From Misgurnus anguillicaudatus (lineage: Eukaryota; Chordata; Actinopteri; Cypriniformes; Cobitidae), in the NCBI RefSeq assembly GCF_027580225.2, contig NC_073356.2, forward strand, positions 12,369,001 to 12,433,000: a DNA stretch of 64,000 nucleotides, written 5' to 3'. The stretch's first letter is position 1; the number at the start of each line of letters is the position of its first letter. A program made the position numbers and the translations under genes. The notes under the pieces were generated by a model. It saw only the letters and a program-made list of their open reading frames with translations. It ran no database searches and was not told the origin of the DNA. Shown piece after piece: positions 33,193-45,364 of the stretch.

Positions 33193-33530
33193 TGGTGCTA
33201 TAGTGGTGCTATATCACCCCCAGATGGTTCTTCATTGGTGCTTTACATGTGCTATATAGCACTAAAAATGGTTCACCTATGATTACGAGCTTTTAGTGCT
33301 ATTTAGCACCAATTTTATGCATTTTATAATTGATGGGTGAGCTGTTGGTTGCAATTCGCAATCTCACCACTAGATAGAAAATTTACAAACACCACCTATA
33401 AAATTATTAGTTGACCATAAGAGTTGGGTAAAAATTGCTGTGTCAACTAATATTTTTAAGTTGAATGAACTCATAATGTTAAGGCAACAAGGTAACTTAC
33501 CTTTGAAGTTGAACTTTTTTACAATTAGTT

Positions 33531-35448
33531 TTAGGTAGTTTTTACAATTCTATTTATTGAAAAAAAAAACATATCAAGTGTGTCTTGTAAGACAATGACA
33601 GATAACAGATGGGTTTTGCGAGCAAGTTTAATATCACTAGAAACAGCAGGGATCAACAACATCAAGATAACAGAATGTATGCTTTAGTATAGGGTTTAAA
33701 CCAACAAGAGTTTTTTTATAGATTAAGGGCCGGTTTTCTGGACAGGATTTATCCTAATCCCAGACTAAAATGCATGTCTGAGATGGTTTCATTTAAAAAC
33801 AACTTGCACTGACATATCTTAACATCCAGTATATCAGTGCCGCTGTCAAGATGAACACTAATTTTGTTTTTGTAAGGTTTGTTTGTAAAAACTACTTAAG
33901 TCCTAATATAACTAAGTCCTAGTCCTTGATTAATCTAAACCCTGTCTGGGAAACTGCCCCTAAAAGTTTCAACTAGAATCTCATTGATGTGATATCACTA
34001 ATGCACTAATGATGTGTCTCAATTCGATTGCAAGCAGAAACGTTCATTACGCTGTCGCTGACGGTTATTAATTTAAAATCCTTCATTGCATAAGACCCTG
34101 AACACAAAGACAAGTTGCTCGTGCAAGATTTTTAATGGATTTCTCCTTTTCATCACTTTAGGACATTATCTGTGATGGGAGGCCAGGCTGTTTTCGGTCA
34201 ATAACCTTCTCTTTATGATGTAACGTCTAGAAACAAGCCACGATGTCGGGCTTTGACCTCACGCGACAGCAATCAATGCGGATCAATCGGCTGTGATTTC
34301 GCTTACGAGGAGCTGAAATTAAACATTCAAAACCTGGAAGCATCTACATCCGATCATCATTTAACTTTTCTGTTTTGTGCAGATGTGGGTTTCTTTTTCC
34401 ACATCAAACGGTTTGGATATTATAAATATGCAGACATTCAATAGCAAATATTGGCTGAGAGTTACAAAGTGTGATGATCATCCAAACATCTTGATCCCTC
34501 GTAAAATCATGTTTCCATCTCTTGCGTGATGACATGCCCTCTTAAATTATCTTTTAAAAAAAAAGATGAGCTTGACTATCAGCATATCTCAACAAATGGT
34601 CTTTGAAGATCACTTTGAATTTGTCTCTCATTTATTCTGGTTCTTTCTGTGTGTGATTTAGCTGTAGTCTGTGACCATACACACAAATCAGGCTAGCAGA
34701 ATAAATGAAAGCCTTTGATTTCTCTGCACCCCGTCTGAGCTGTCTTTAATAATGGATCTTTGTTTTGTTCAAAGAGAACGGCTGTTATCTTTTTGTCTCT
34801 CCTATTCTCCATCTGACACTTTTTCTCTCTAACAAACAAATCCGGTATGGTGGGTGAATAAAGACAGTCGATGGCTGACAGTCAATGGTTCAGTGGTTCT
34901 GGTGGTCACCCAGACGTCGGTGGGGATTTGGAGGACCGCAGCAAGGTCAAAGGGTGAGACACCCTCGGAGACCTGTCTCTCTGATTATCTGCTGTTGGAC
35001 TGAAGTCACACACAGGCAGATGGTTGCACTATGGTTTCAAAGAGCACTGGACCATAAAGCATCATATCGTCCCTCCTTCACCGCGGTATCTGACAGTACT
35101 GAATGTGCGAGATTGAGGTGAGATTTACGAGGATGATGCACAAACTCCAATTATCTGACAAAACATCCCGGTGAAGGTTTATGATCCGTGCACGTGAATG
35201 AAAGTATTCAAATTAGATATTTATCATTCTAATAGCATTGATGATATTTAACTAATTTACAGTGTTAGACACTATGCTAATCAGACATTTATCCATAAAT
35301 CTTAAATACATTTAAATAAATTAGTATTATCAAATATTTAAATATCTTAAGTATTTAAGATTTTTTTTTTATTATTATGATTTGTAAATACCAAGATACG
35401 TTATTATTATAAATCAGCATTGGGTATATAAAAAGTATGTACATTTAA
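33531..35448. other. intergenic DNA, no gene seen
   Basis: 33728-33960 has paired phrases (GGCCGGTTTTCTGGACAGG and inverted CTGTCTGGGAAACTGCCCC), the ends of a further MITE of about 230 bp. The ORFs at 34253-34444 and 34885-35121 lack features. Confidence 0.45.
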
Positions 35449-36862
35449 AGGATTACTCCACTTTCATAAAAAATCCTGATAATTTACTCACCCTCATGTC
35501 ATCAAAGATATTATGTCTTGCTTTCTTCAGTCAAAAAGAAATTACGTTTTTGCGGAAAACATTCCAGGATTTTTCTCCATAAATTTTAGTGGACCTCAAC
35601 AGTTTACAGTTTCAGTGCAGCTTCAAAGGACTCAGCGATCCCAACTGAGGCAAAAGGGTCTTATCTAGCGAAACGATGGGAATTTTTGCCAAAAAGTACT
35701 TTTAATACACAACTTCTCGTCTTGCACTAGCCGTGTGACGTTCCAGCGTGACCTTACTACGTAATCATGTCTAAAGGTCACGCGCTACATATGTGAAACT
35801 CACTTTTGCGGACCATTTTAAACAATAAATTGACACAAAGACATTAATTTGCTTCATTCCACATACAACAACATCTGAATGGTCCTCTTTCTCCATACTT
35901 GGAAACACTGGAGCGGCAGTTTCGCATACGTCATGCGTGACCTTTTGATGTGATTACGTAATACGTAAGGTCACGCTTGCACATCACAAGGCTAGTGCAA
36001 GATGAGAAGTTATGGTTTAAAAGTACATATGTTTTTTTTTTTTTTAAATAAAAATTATGATCGTTTAGCTAGATAAGACCCTTATGCATCAGTTGAGATG
36101 TGCACAGGGCGGACTTACATTATCCAAACCAAACCAAACCATGCCCCAGCACGATTGTCACCCCTCCCTACTCACCCAGATGCACGCACTCTCACTGTGC
36201 TTTTATCGATCCTATCCCGGGCGCTCTTTTGTCATTAAAGTGCTCTAACACTGGAACCCATCATAATGTTAAGTCTGTGGTTTTTATTCGAAGTCATTTG
36301 GTGAGCGATTACAGACAGCCATCTTACATGTCATCATATTGCTTAGTTGCTCTGTCACGTGTGCAGCTCGGACATTCACATAACCCTGCTGCGCGCATCA
36401 AAAGGTTTTTATGGAGGCAGATGAAGGTGAGTGGTCGCCCAGTTGATGTTTTCACCTTTTGAATCCCGCTAAGGCGCGATTGCGCCACAGCCTCCCGCGC
36501 CTGAGCCCAAGTGAACCGCGCTCTAGCCCACCTCTGCAACCCGGCCGGGGCGCAATTAACCAATCCGCGCCCGGGCGCGGTACAGAGCGATCAGAATAGT
36601 CAAAGACAACCAGGCTTTGGGGGTCAAACGCACCCAAGCGCTGTTTGGTTTGGATAGTGTGAGTACACCCTTAGAGTCCTTTGAAGCTGCATTGAAACTG
36701 TAAACTGTTGAGGTCCACTTAAGTCCACTAAATGGAGAAAAATCCTGGAATGTTTTCCTCAAAAAAGTTATTTCTTTTCAACTGCAAAGACAGACATAAA
36801 CATCTTGGATGACATGGGGGTGAATATATTATCAGATTTTTTAATGGAAGTGGAATAATCTT
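35449..36862. mobile_element. TTAA-flanked foldback element, 1.4 kb
   Basis: TTAA then AGGATTACTCCACTTTCAT on the left; right inverted AAGATTATTCCACTTCCAT then TTAA. Arms share TTCCAGGATTTTTCTCCAT, GTGGACCTCAACAGTTTACAG and AGCTGCATTGAAACT-type segments (about 190 bp). A second internal inverted pair (AACTTCTCGTCTTGCACTAG near 35712, mirrored at 35992-36012) shows the foldback continues inward. A separate element sits at 36106-36671. Confidence 0.75.
36106..36671. mobile_element. TIR element (AGGGCGGACTTACATTATCC) nested in the foldback
   Basis: The left AGGGCGGACTTACATTATCC with AAACCAAACC is mirrored by an inverted AGGGTGTACTCACACTATCC with AAACCAAACA. The interior is GC-rich around 36470-36580. 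A single related end occurs at 52703 (AGGGCGCATTCACACTATTC). ORFs at 36100-36637 are shadows. Confidence 0.65.
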
Positions 36863-36903
36863 TTAAAAATGTTATTTTATTATCTAAACTTAACTTTAGT
36901 TAA

Positions 36904-37140
36904 AGGCGGAGTCCACGATGTTTGAAAAACGCTTTGGAAAAAGAGACGGGCCGACTACCAAAACACACTTATAGCCAATCAGCAGTAAGGGGCGTGTCTA
37001 CTAACCGACATCATTGCCGGGTTGCGTATGTGTGGGGCGGGTCTATCAACCGAAGGTCCAGATTCTATTGGGGTAGGGGCGTGTTTGTTTAGGTGATTTC
37101 AAATATCAACATTGGCTTTCAAACATTGTGGACTCCGCCT
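36904..37140 (+). mobile_element. TTAA MITE, family E copy 1
   Basis: AGGCGGAGTCC at the left and GGACTCCGCCT at the right, flanked on both sides by TTAA. The body contains CCAATCAGCAGTAAGGGGCG. The same family is inverted at 39677-39911. Confidence 0.85.
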
Positions 37141-37144
37141 TTAA

Positions 37145-37357
37145 GGGATTGTTCACCCAAAAATAAAACACTTTGATAAAAAAAAATTATAATTACAACT
37201 TTATAATTATAACTTTTCTTTATTCTGTTGGCTACAGTCAACTTTGTGCTTACAATCATTTATCAAAATATTTTCTTTTGTTCTCAACAGAATCAAGAAA
37301 CTCATACAGGTGGGTGAGTAAATTATCATAATTTTCATTCTAGGGTGAACTATTCCT
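37145..37357. mobile_element. TTAA MITE, family D, abutting family E
   Basis: GGGATTGTTCACCCAAAAAT, ending in GGGTGAACTATTCC. The left TTAA (37141-37144) is shared with the neighbouring family E copy; the right flank is TTAG, a mutated TTAA. It belongs to the common fish MITE type with GTTCACCCAAAAAT ends. Confidence 0.75.
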
Positions 37358-39676
37358 TTAGCCCTGATTTATTAATTCATTTTATTATCTTTGTATGTAT
37401 AATGTTAAACTGTTGTTCAAATATGTCTGTGTCCCTATTTTCTTTTTTGGGATGTTTTCCATATATGTGCAGTGTGCACCTGTTATCTTTTGTTACACTT
37501 AAAAACTCATTTAAAGTAAGGGGTGATATTTTACTGCTAAATAAACAAAAGATGATGGCCTATTTTTTTACATTAATTTACATTATTTTCAAATTCTCTC
37601 AATGCAAAAGAAAATACTTTTTTTCTGTAATGCTATAAAAACTAACCAATTTTTTGTTTCATAATCAAAATAATGATCAGGATTTCTTGTTTTTCGTTTC
37701 TTGGAAATATTTTATTGGAACATTAGAGATGTTCGTGGAGAGCTGCAGGTCTTTAATGCTTCTCCAAACTCTTTTTCTTAGAAGCACCTGCTTATGCTAC
37801 GAAAACAGCAGTAAAGAGACCTCCTCTCGTACACCACATTAGCTTGATTTTTGCCCTGTATTGGCATGGTAACCATAGAAACAAGGACACTGAGCGTACA
37901 GTGTGTGGTGACTTAAGTAGCACTTGAACAAAAAAAAATTCTCTCTGGAAGATAAACAAGACTGTTGAACAACAATTTCTTTGCTTTGTGTCCTCATTAG
38001 TATATGAAGTGCATGCGGCTGGGTTATGAAATTTATTAATTACGCTGTAGGCTTGTGTTTTCGCAGGGAAATAAGAAATCGTCAGCGTCAGCCAAGGCCA
38101 AACATCGTAAGAGCTCTTCAACATTGCCTGACTTCTTTTAAAGAGACACTTTTGTTCTCAAGTTCTCTTTAGCCTATAAGAAATACTTGTGGACGGTTTA
38201 TGACGCAACAGTTGAAAAATACTTGGCATTTCACCCACAACCTCATCTTCCTTTAGATAAAAATCCCACAAGAAAAAAATTAGGAGCTCAGATGTCAAAG
38301 CCACTAAACGCCAGATAATGACATTAACTTTCACTTCAATACTTTCACTTCAAATCTGCTTAATCCCAATCTCAGGCAATTTAGAAATAAAGTTTTTTTT
38401 GGCCAAATCTGAAAAAATGCTCATTTGCAAGAAAACATGTCAGACACACTTAGCGGGTTTTGCATCTGAACTCATTCAATTATTACAAAGTGTTACGTTT
38501 AATGGCGCATGATGTCAGCATGTGCAAAGGTGAGGAAAAACGACTTTTCTACATGAGCGACTTTAATTCACAAGCTATTTTTACATGACGTTTCTACAGT
38601 GGATTGATCGTTTTCTACATGAGTAAGTTTAATTCACCTAGGCTATTTTTACCTGAGTCATTTTCTGTGCTTTGGCAAAAGCTACTTTTCCATATTTCTT
38701 TGTCAAGTTGGAGGCAAATAAACTTTCACCGGCTATGGTTGACACACACAAACAAACACATACCCCTCACATCTGCTGCCCACCATGAAAGTCCCACCCC
38801 TGCCAGCTGTCAGCAAATGATGGGCAGCAGAAGGGGTCTCAGTCATGCCTAAATTCGCATGACATCACTGAGGCCCATATGCTCTTATATTGTTTTCACG
38901 AAGTGGTGACTAAATACAATGGTCATCAATGCTTCTCTCACTTTTACAGTTTTCCAATAAGGAATGAGTGACATCACGCTTACATCAGCAGTTGGGAAGC
39001 GATGACTGAAGCAGTAGGGGTGTTACATTAATATATGATAAATGTGCTGATCTATTTAAGGATGGTAGTATCATCTGTAATAGTGATAGCCGGGGGCACG
39101 GTGGACTTCTCTATTACAGTCCCCTCGTCCTGTCTCCTCATAAAGGCCCATCATAATTACAGAGCAATCACTGCCGCCATGCCCCAAGGCCCCTGAGGAG
39201 GCGCTGACGAATCATTCACATGTCGACAGAGAGCCTGCGCACGCACACATACCTCAAATGAAGAGAAAAAGTGATGGATGGCTTGTTAAGGCAAATGGAA
39301 ACTTATTTCTTGGCTCTGTACCTCCAAGTAATTTCGCTGTAGTGCCGTGTACATGTGTGCGACTGCGTGACCAGACTGATTTGAGAACACCCTGGTGGAG
39401 GTATCCCATAAACCCTCTGATCCTGGTGCGGTTAATGGTGTTATCTAACACAAATCAAGGTGGAAAAGCAGTGATTCAGCTCTCTTGGTGCACTCTGTCT
39501 TCCTCTGTATTATTCTGTAGGACTCTCTCTTTTCTACTTAAACGTTCACTGATCAATGACAAATGGGGCACGAGAGGAGAAAAACAGAAAGTGAGACAGA
39601 CACAGTAACACGAGAAGGCAAAAAAGATATGTTAAAAAATCTCATCTCAAGTGCAGTGTTAAATATAAATGCTTAA
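37358..39676. other. intergenic DNA, no gene seen
   Basis: 38010-38070 (GTTATGAAATTTATTAATTACG) and the stretch to 38110 look non-repetitive and could be a conserved non-coding element, but this cannot be judged here. ORFs including 39258-39608 have no protein features. Confidence 0.35.
38548..38665 (+). repeat. two-copy direct repeat, about 62-bp period
   Basis: TTTCTACATGAGCGACTTTAAT...GCTATTTTTACATGA is followed by TTTCTACATGAGTAAGTTTAAT...GCTATTTTTACCTGA. Confidence 0.55.
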
Positions 39677-39911
39677 AGGCGGGGTGCATGATCTCTGAAA
39701 GCCAATGTTGACATTTGAAATCACCTAAACAAACATGCCCCTACCCCAATAGAATCTGGACCTTCTTTTGACACACCTCACACATACGCAACCCAGGCAA
39801 TTATGTCGGTTAGAAGACACGCCCCTTACTGCTGATTGGCTACAAGTGTGTTTTGGTACTCGGCCCGACTTTCTTTTCCAAAGTGTTTCTCAACAATCAT
39901 GCACCCCGCCT
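39677..39911 (-). mobile_element. TTAA MITE, family E copy 2
   Basis: AGGCGGGGTGCATGAT at the left and ATGCACCCCGCCT at the right, TTAA on both sides. Its left half matches the reverse complement of the right half of copy 1 (GAAAGCCAATGTTGACATTTG), so it is in the opposite orientation. Confidence 0.85.
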
Positions 39912-40892
39912 TTAAGTGTCAAAATCACAAAAACCTTGTGCTTAAGAACTTGAGATGTGATTTTCTTCTCATATGTGCGGTGTGAATGTTTTAACCTGTT
40001 AACATCAACGGCGATAAAAAAATATATGCTGCAAATGCGCAACTCACGTACGCATTGTGAAACCAGCAGCTAGGTGACTGGAACTGCTGAATGTGGCATC
40101 TATGTACAGTCTATGCAGTCCCACCAGGATTTCACAACTTTTTGGGTGATTTTTGTGATCATAATGACACTCTTTTTGAAAATATGCTAATTTTCCAGCT
40201 CCCCTAGAGTTAAAGATCTGATTTTTACCTTTTTGGAATCCATTCAGCTGATCTCCGGGTCTGGCGTTAGCACTTTTAGCATAGCTTAGCATAATCCATT
40301 GAATCTGATTAGACCATTAGCATCACTCAAAAATAACCAAAGAGTTTCGATATTTTTCCTAAAACTTGACTCTTCTGTAGTTACCTGTATCGACAGAAAA
40401 TTTAAAGTTGTGATTTTCTAGTAACTATACTCTCATTCTGGTGCAATAATCAAGGACTTTGCTGCCGTAACATGGCTGCAGAAGGCGCAATGATATGGCA
40501 CTGCCCGAAAATAGTTCCCTTGGTAACTTTCAGTACTAGTCGAAAGCTACCGTTTACCTAAACTGTGTGTTATATAACTGCCCTTATAAAACGGCTAGTT
40601 CCAGTCCTTGATTCTGATTGGTCAATAGGTGTGCTTTATTCACAATAAAACACTGCTATGATCACTTCACCCAACGGTTCTATTTAATATCACTGCGCCC
40701 TTAGCAACACATAAACATATAATGAGACAAAGTCTGAGAACAGTTTGTTGTTTTTATTTGAGCTTTCATGTTGTTGTTCGCAGTCAGGGACTATTTTTTG
40801 TAGCGGAAGGAATGCTTTTATTGATTTAACTTCATGAAAGGTGCACTGATATTTTTTTTAACTTTAATATTGTGTGGCAACCGTTTTATAAA
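39912..40892. other. intergenic DNA, probable dispersed repeat
   Basis: 40590-40625 (AAACGGCTAGTTCCAGTCCTTGATTCTGATTGG) has the form of a common fish transposon end; its partner may be the palindrome that follows. No coding features. Confidence 0.35.
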
Positions 40893-41039
40893 AGCAATAA
40901 GGTACTCGAGGCAAGTGCTGTATCGTGAATAAGTAACGGCTGAAGGGGTTGCAGGCACTCCGCTTCGCGTCGTGCCTAACAACGCCCTTCAGCCATTACT
41001 TATTCACGATACAGCACAGCCTCTCGTACCTTATTGCTT
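40893..41039. repeat. GC-richer palindrome
   Basis: AGCAATAAGGTACTCGAGGC and TGCTGTATCGTGAATAAGTAACGGCTGAAGGG are mirrored by CCCTTCAGCCATTACTTATTCACG and GTACCTTATTGCT. Arms are about 60 bp around a short loop. Confidence 0.75.
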
Positions 41040-41243
41040 ACTTGTGTACCTATTTTCGCCAATGGACATTTTGACCTGTGTGTATTTAAGCGTGCGTGTG
41101 TATTTAAGTGCAAAGCCTGAAAGGAGAAAGAAGTGGCCTGCGCACATGTGCCTGCACGCATGCCTGTACCCCATTTGATTTAACATGTCAGCGGTGTGGA
41201 TGCGGGTTGGGAATCAATAGGTATGGGCGGACTGTGGGTCTAA

Positions 41244-43297
41244 AGGGCTCGTTATAGTTGTGCGTAGGTCCAACGGTGTAGGTTACGCGTCGGTTTTCAT
41301 TTATACTTTTGCGTCGTCTTCCGTGTCGACATGCAAACACGCGCACATACCGCTGGTAGGCAGTATCCACTCGTGTAACCACAGTAGCAGCGCGACCATC
41401 AAAGAAGAAGAAGCTTGGCAAGTTAACCCACAAACGAAGAAGAAACAGCAACTTGTTGTATATTATTTGAGAAGACCAGCAATTATGGAAGTAAATAAAC
41501 AGCGACTTTTGTTGCAGTTTGAGTTAAATCACTCCTCAACTTGGCCATTCTTTGTTTTCATCATCACAAACGGAAATACCTATGACCAGGGGCGCCGTAA
41601 GGGGGGGGGGGAAGTTAGGACGATTCTAAGGGCCCATGAACTTTTGAGGGCCCCAGCCAAGGACTGTGCCACAAACGCAACCCCCTTAAGCTGAGCCCTC
41701 TTAGCTCCGCCCCGTCTTTACTCTCTGCGTGTTAGCGCCGTCTTCAATCCACGGTCTCACAGTGCGCGTGAACTTCACAAGAGAGCAAGGTGTGTGTATT
41801 TACTGCTATTTGCTATGATATCTGCATATGTGCGCTTCCTTACTATAAATGTAGTTTACACAATGTGACGCTGGAGCAATACAATGCAGTTTTCTTTCCA
41901 CTGTAAAGGCTTCGCTCTGTTCACCTCAGTTAAAAAATAAACAAGGTGATTTACGTTCCCTGTTTTGTGTTATGATTCTAACGCGAAGTCAGCCCTTATA
42001 AGCTGTTTAATTAACGTAGCCCGTATAAGATAATTAACATAAACTAGAAATGCGATCGTTAAACACTCCAATGTTTTGTAACGCAATATGCCAAGGAAGT
42101 ATTTTTATGCAGTCGTGACTCGTGAATCGAGTTGATTGTGATAAAACTGAAATGCAACTAAGGCTAAACTAGTCCAGTTATGTATATTAAAGCTTCTCAC
42201 CTTGCAACAGCTTTAAGAAATCAATGGAAATCTGTCGTAATCTGTTATAGTTGTCATTAATTTCATTTTAGAGCACCGTTGATTAAAAAAACAGTCTGAA
42301 GACTCATTTACGAGTATAGCTGTTTTCTCGAGTTCACGGTTTCAATGATCTGTCATTATTTTTGCTTTAGTGTAGCTGCTGGTGTGTGAAACTTGTTCTT
42401 TACCTTATAAATAATGCTAATAATTATAATACAGGCTTTGGTCAAGCATTTTTGACCCAGTCTTATTTGAGGCATAATGTAAATGTATAGAAAAGATATT
42501 GTTGTTGATTGCCATTTTTAAATGTTACAATGTTATTGGTGTGTGTAACAGCTCAAGTATACAGTATGTCACTCAGACTGCCTGTGAAAATCAGACTAAA
42601 GTCTCAAATCTTATTGTGAAATTAAAAGCATCACAGTTCAAGCATTAATTTCACTATGATTTCAATCGCTGACATGACATTACTCATGTCAATATTAAAT
42701 ATATCAAGTTTATATTTTCACAAAATGTTCTTTACATTATGTAGGATGAATGTATGTGGGAAACAGTAAAATCACAAAGAAATACTTCAGCTGGGTTTTC
42801 ACACGCATGGTCACATTTATCTTTAATCTTTAAGAACATTGCATTTTCTCTGAATATTCGAGTAATGTATTGTATTTTTCAATTAAATTTACATTGCACA
42901 ATAAATTATCTTAGCTGCCAACATTGTAGGTGTCTATAAATACTGATAATTGTGGTCATAACAATAGCAAAATAAATAGTTCTGTGTTATTAAATTACAG
43001 ACAAAGATTTTGAATAGCTACAGTAGGTTGGATTGTATGTTTGGTGCGAAATGGGTATGGTGAGGGCCTGACCCCTATTCTTTCATAGGGCCCAAAATTG
43101 CTAGCCGCGCCCCTGCCTATGACGCATTTTTTTACCTGACGGGAGGGGTTCTGGTGGACCAATCACAGCGCTTGCGGTCCGCGTAGAACTGACGCGCTGT
43201 TAAAATTTTTGCGAGGTGCACGTCAGGCTACGCAGAGCTACGCACAGGCTACGGATAGCCTACGGCGTAGAACTTACGCACGACTATAAATCGGGCT
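41244..43297. mobile_element. PIF/Harbinger-like element with TAA target duplication
   Basis: AGGGCTCGTTATAGTTGTGCG on the left, inverted AGCCCGATTTATAGTCGTGCG on the right, TAA immediately outside both ends (41241-41243, 43298-43300). TWA duplications are the hallmark of PIF/Harbinger. Subterminal TACGC and GTAGG repeats are dense. Without the hAT insertion the element is about 520 bp and non-autonomous. The ORF at 41260-41694 spans both elements and is spurious. Confidence 0.85.
41587..43115. mobile_element. hAT-like element with perfect 8-bp target duplication
   Basis: CAGGGGCGCCGTAAGG at the left, GCCGCGCCCCTG at the right, and the octamer CCTATGAC directly outside each end (41579-41586, 43116-43123). 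The end sequence CAGGGGCG and 8-bp duplication identify hAT. 1529 bp with no transposase frame, so non-autonomous. The perfect duplication suggests a relatively recent insertion. Confidence 0.9.
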
Positions 43298-43300
43298 TAA

Positions 43301-44960
43301 AACCCAAGACCATTTTGACTCGATTCCATACACGCTGATAGTCAGCTGTTTTTAAACGGTCCTGTGATTAGTTGTGTTCACGTTCTGTCTGAAGACTATT
43401 AAAGGTTTATAATTACAGCGCGATATGCGGGTTCGAGTCAAACGGGTCAGTAGGTTACGAAATTAAATTAATGCTGCTGTCGGATAATGGGGTGTTCTGT
43501 TAATTATGGGTTTGTCCCATGCAAGACTCTGAATTGTATGTTCATGAGATCAATTATGGGGTGTAGGGTTGCTAGCCTATAGCAGGGTGCGTTACCCTGT
43601 CTAAGTTGTCTACCTCGTATAATAACAGAATATTAGATCATTTTATTTATTTTGTATGAGATATTTTAAATTTTATGCAGGATCGCAATTTTTTTACATT
43701 TTGTTAATTTTGCACTGGGTTCCGCAATTGCACAATCGCGAAAAACTGGAAGGACTGCATATTGTTCGAGCTGGTGTGATTGAGTAGAGGGGGGTATAAT
43801 TTGCATATTCATAGATTTGCTTATACTAAATGAGGCAAGGTTGTAGAGTTATATTTAAGCTGTTTTAAAGCATTTTAACAATAAATTAGTATCACAAGAA
43901 AAAACTTTTGCATATGCTGTTTTGATGCTGAAATATAAAATCACTGAGTAGGGGGACTTTAAAAAAAAAGTCGAAAAGCACCCATGTACAGGGAGTAGAC
44001 AACAAACAGAAAAGCAATACATGTTTTCTCTTATGGTATACTTAAGTTGTCTGTCTGCTGAGGTACATCATGATGACACAGAAAGAACACAAAACAAGAA
44101 AGAAGTAAAGGACATCAAGATAAAGAATAGGTCCTGTGATTTGTCCTTGTAATTTGTTTTGCTTTGTGGTGACTGATTCTTTATGTCAAGAGTTCAGCAG
44201 GCACATCAGCTATCCCATATAGGCATAGATTTATTTGGTAATTTGATGGGTTTGTGTATCAACTGCACATTAATACATTTATGTTTCCATTTATAACTTC
44301 ATAAATATTGGGCATGTTGTACTTGCTAGTTTTTGGGGGTAACCCATCCTCCAAGAACTATAAGAAAGTACAGGTATGGATTCATACGAGATAATCACTC
44401 ACTGTTCCTCTAAGTAACACAAAACTGACATCCGCTGTTGGTGAAGTGTCAAACTAGGACACATGCAATGCAATATAATCATCAAAGCTGTGTGCTTGTA
44501 TTATGGACAGCTTTGTTAGCTGTAATGGAAGCATAAACCACTGTATGATGTAACTGCTTTGTACTGCTTCTGAAAATCATGTTAGTTAGGTTATCTAATA
44601 TCAGGAATAAAAACAAATGTCATGTTTTTATTAAGAAAACTCAATAAGTGTCATTCTTCTGTTAGAATGAAGATCTGCAGTATAATGTAAACAAACAGAA
44701 ATGTTTGTTGGTATTGGTGTTGTGCAGTGATTTGGCGATTTGGTGTTTTGTGTCATAGCTGTGATTACAGTAAATTATGTATTTTAGCACATACTGAAAA
44801 CTGTGTTGTTCAGCATGCGAGACCAAAATGATCTGTTTTATAATGCCTGTTTTCTATGCATTATGTGCAAGCAAAATATTTTATATTCACACAAAAACAG
44901 GACTCTCACAGCTGAAGAAAGGATTCAAGCCTTAAAAATAATGTGGAAGTGATGCCTTAA
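43301..44960. other. intergenic DNA, no gene seen
   Basis: No coding features and no clear repeat ends. Confidence 0.35.
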
Positions 44961-45360
44961 GGGGCGGATCACACAGAACGCGTTTATGGCAGTGACAGGG
45001 GCCTTTTTTGAATGATTTTCTATTGGCAGTAAGCGCTATGTGCACTGTTTATCCGTGCCGAACTCCGAACATTTTTTTATCTCCTCCCACGCCACAATTT
45101 TTTGAGGGAGCGTTCTGCGTGGAAAAGCATTGGGCGTCATTTGCATTTTTTTCCATTGTCCAATTGAATGAGGGGATAGGTGGGCCTTTGGTTGTGGTGA
45201 CAAATTTTTTGCTTGGAACAATCGAAGACTGCACTCACTCTATCAAGGTCAGCACAAGCACCCTCTTTTTAAAGTTTTTGCTAATATGACAGTTTTTTAA
45301 GTTACCAAAAAAGGCAGTGCGTTTCCAAGCGTTTATAACACGTTTGGAGTGATCAGCCCC
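44961..45360. mobile_element. 400-bp TTAA MITE (GGGGCGGATCAC ends)
   Basis: TTAA (44957-44960), GGGGCGGATCACACAGAACGCG; right inverted GGGGCTGATCACTCCAAACG, TTAA (45361-45364). The overlapping ORFs at 45008-45289 (both strands) arise from it and are not genes. Confidence 0.85.
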
Positions 45361-45364
45361 TTAA

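Larger units (their letters stand above)
31210..33297. mobile_element. TATAGCACC foldback MITE (family G copy 1), interrupted
   Basis: TA, then CACTCTAAAAACTGGCTCG, GTAATCATAGGGTAACC and repeated GTGCTATATAGCACC-type motifs up to 31317. The mirrored half resumes at 33193 and ends in GATTACGAGCTTTTAGTG. The intact relative at 50087-50380 is 294 bp, so about 1.8 kb was inserted here. Confidence 0.75.
30645..33530. mobile_element. outer MITE of a four-level nest
   Basis: The left arm (GTTCAACTTAAAAAAGCAAG, TTACCTTGTTGCCTTAAAAC, TGAGTTCATTCTACTTAAA) is mirrored at 33460-33530 (TAAGTTGAATGAACTCATAA, GTTAAGGCAACAAGGTAAC, GAAGTTGAAC). Arms are about 70 bp. A smaller relative with similar arms is at 53810-54202. 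The 2.7 kb between the arms is later insertions. Confidence 0.65.

Noticed and set aside
39258..39608. 116-codon ORF on the plus strand
   Set aside because: No domain, no splice context, and an opposite-strand ORF of similar quality.
41260..41694. 144-codon ORF
   Set aside because: Runs across the border of two different transposons; no family features.
45008..45289. 93-codon ORF with minus-strand ORFs opposite
   Set aside because: Lies wholly inside a TTAA MITE.
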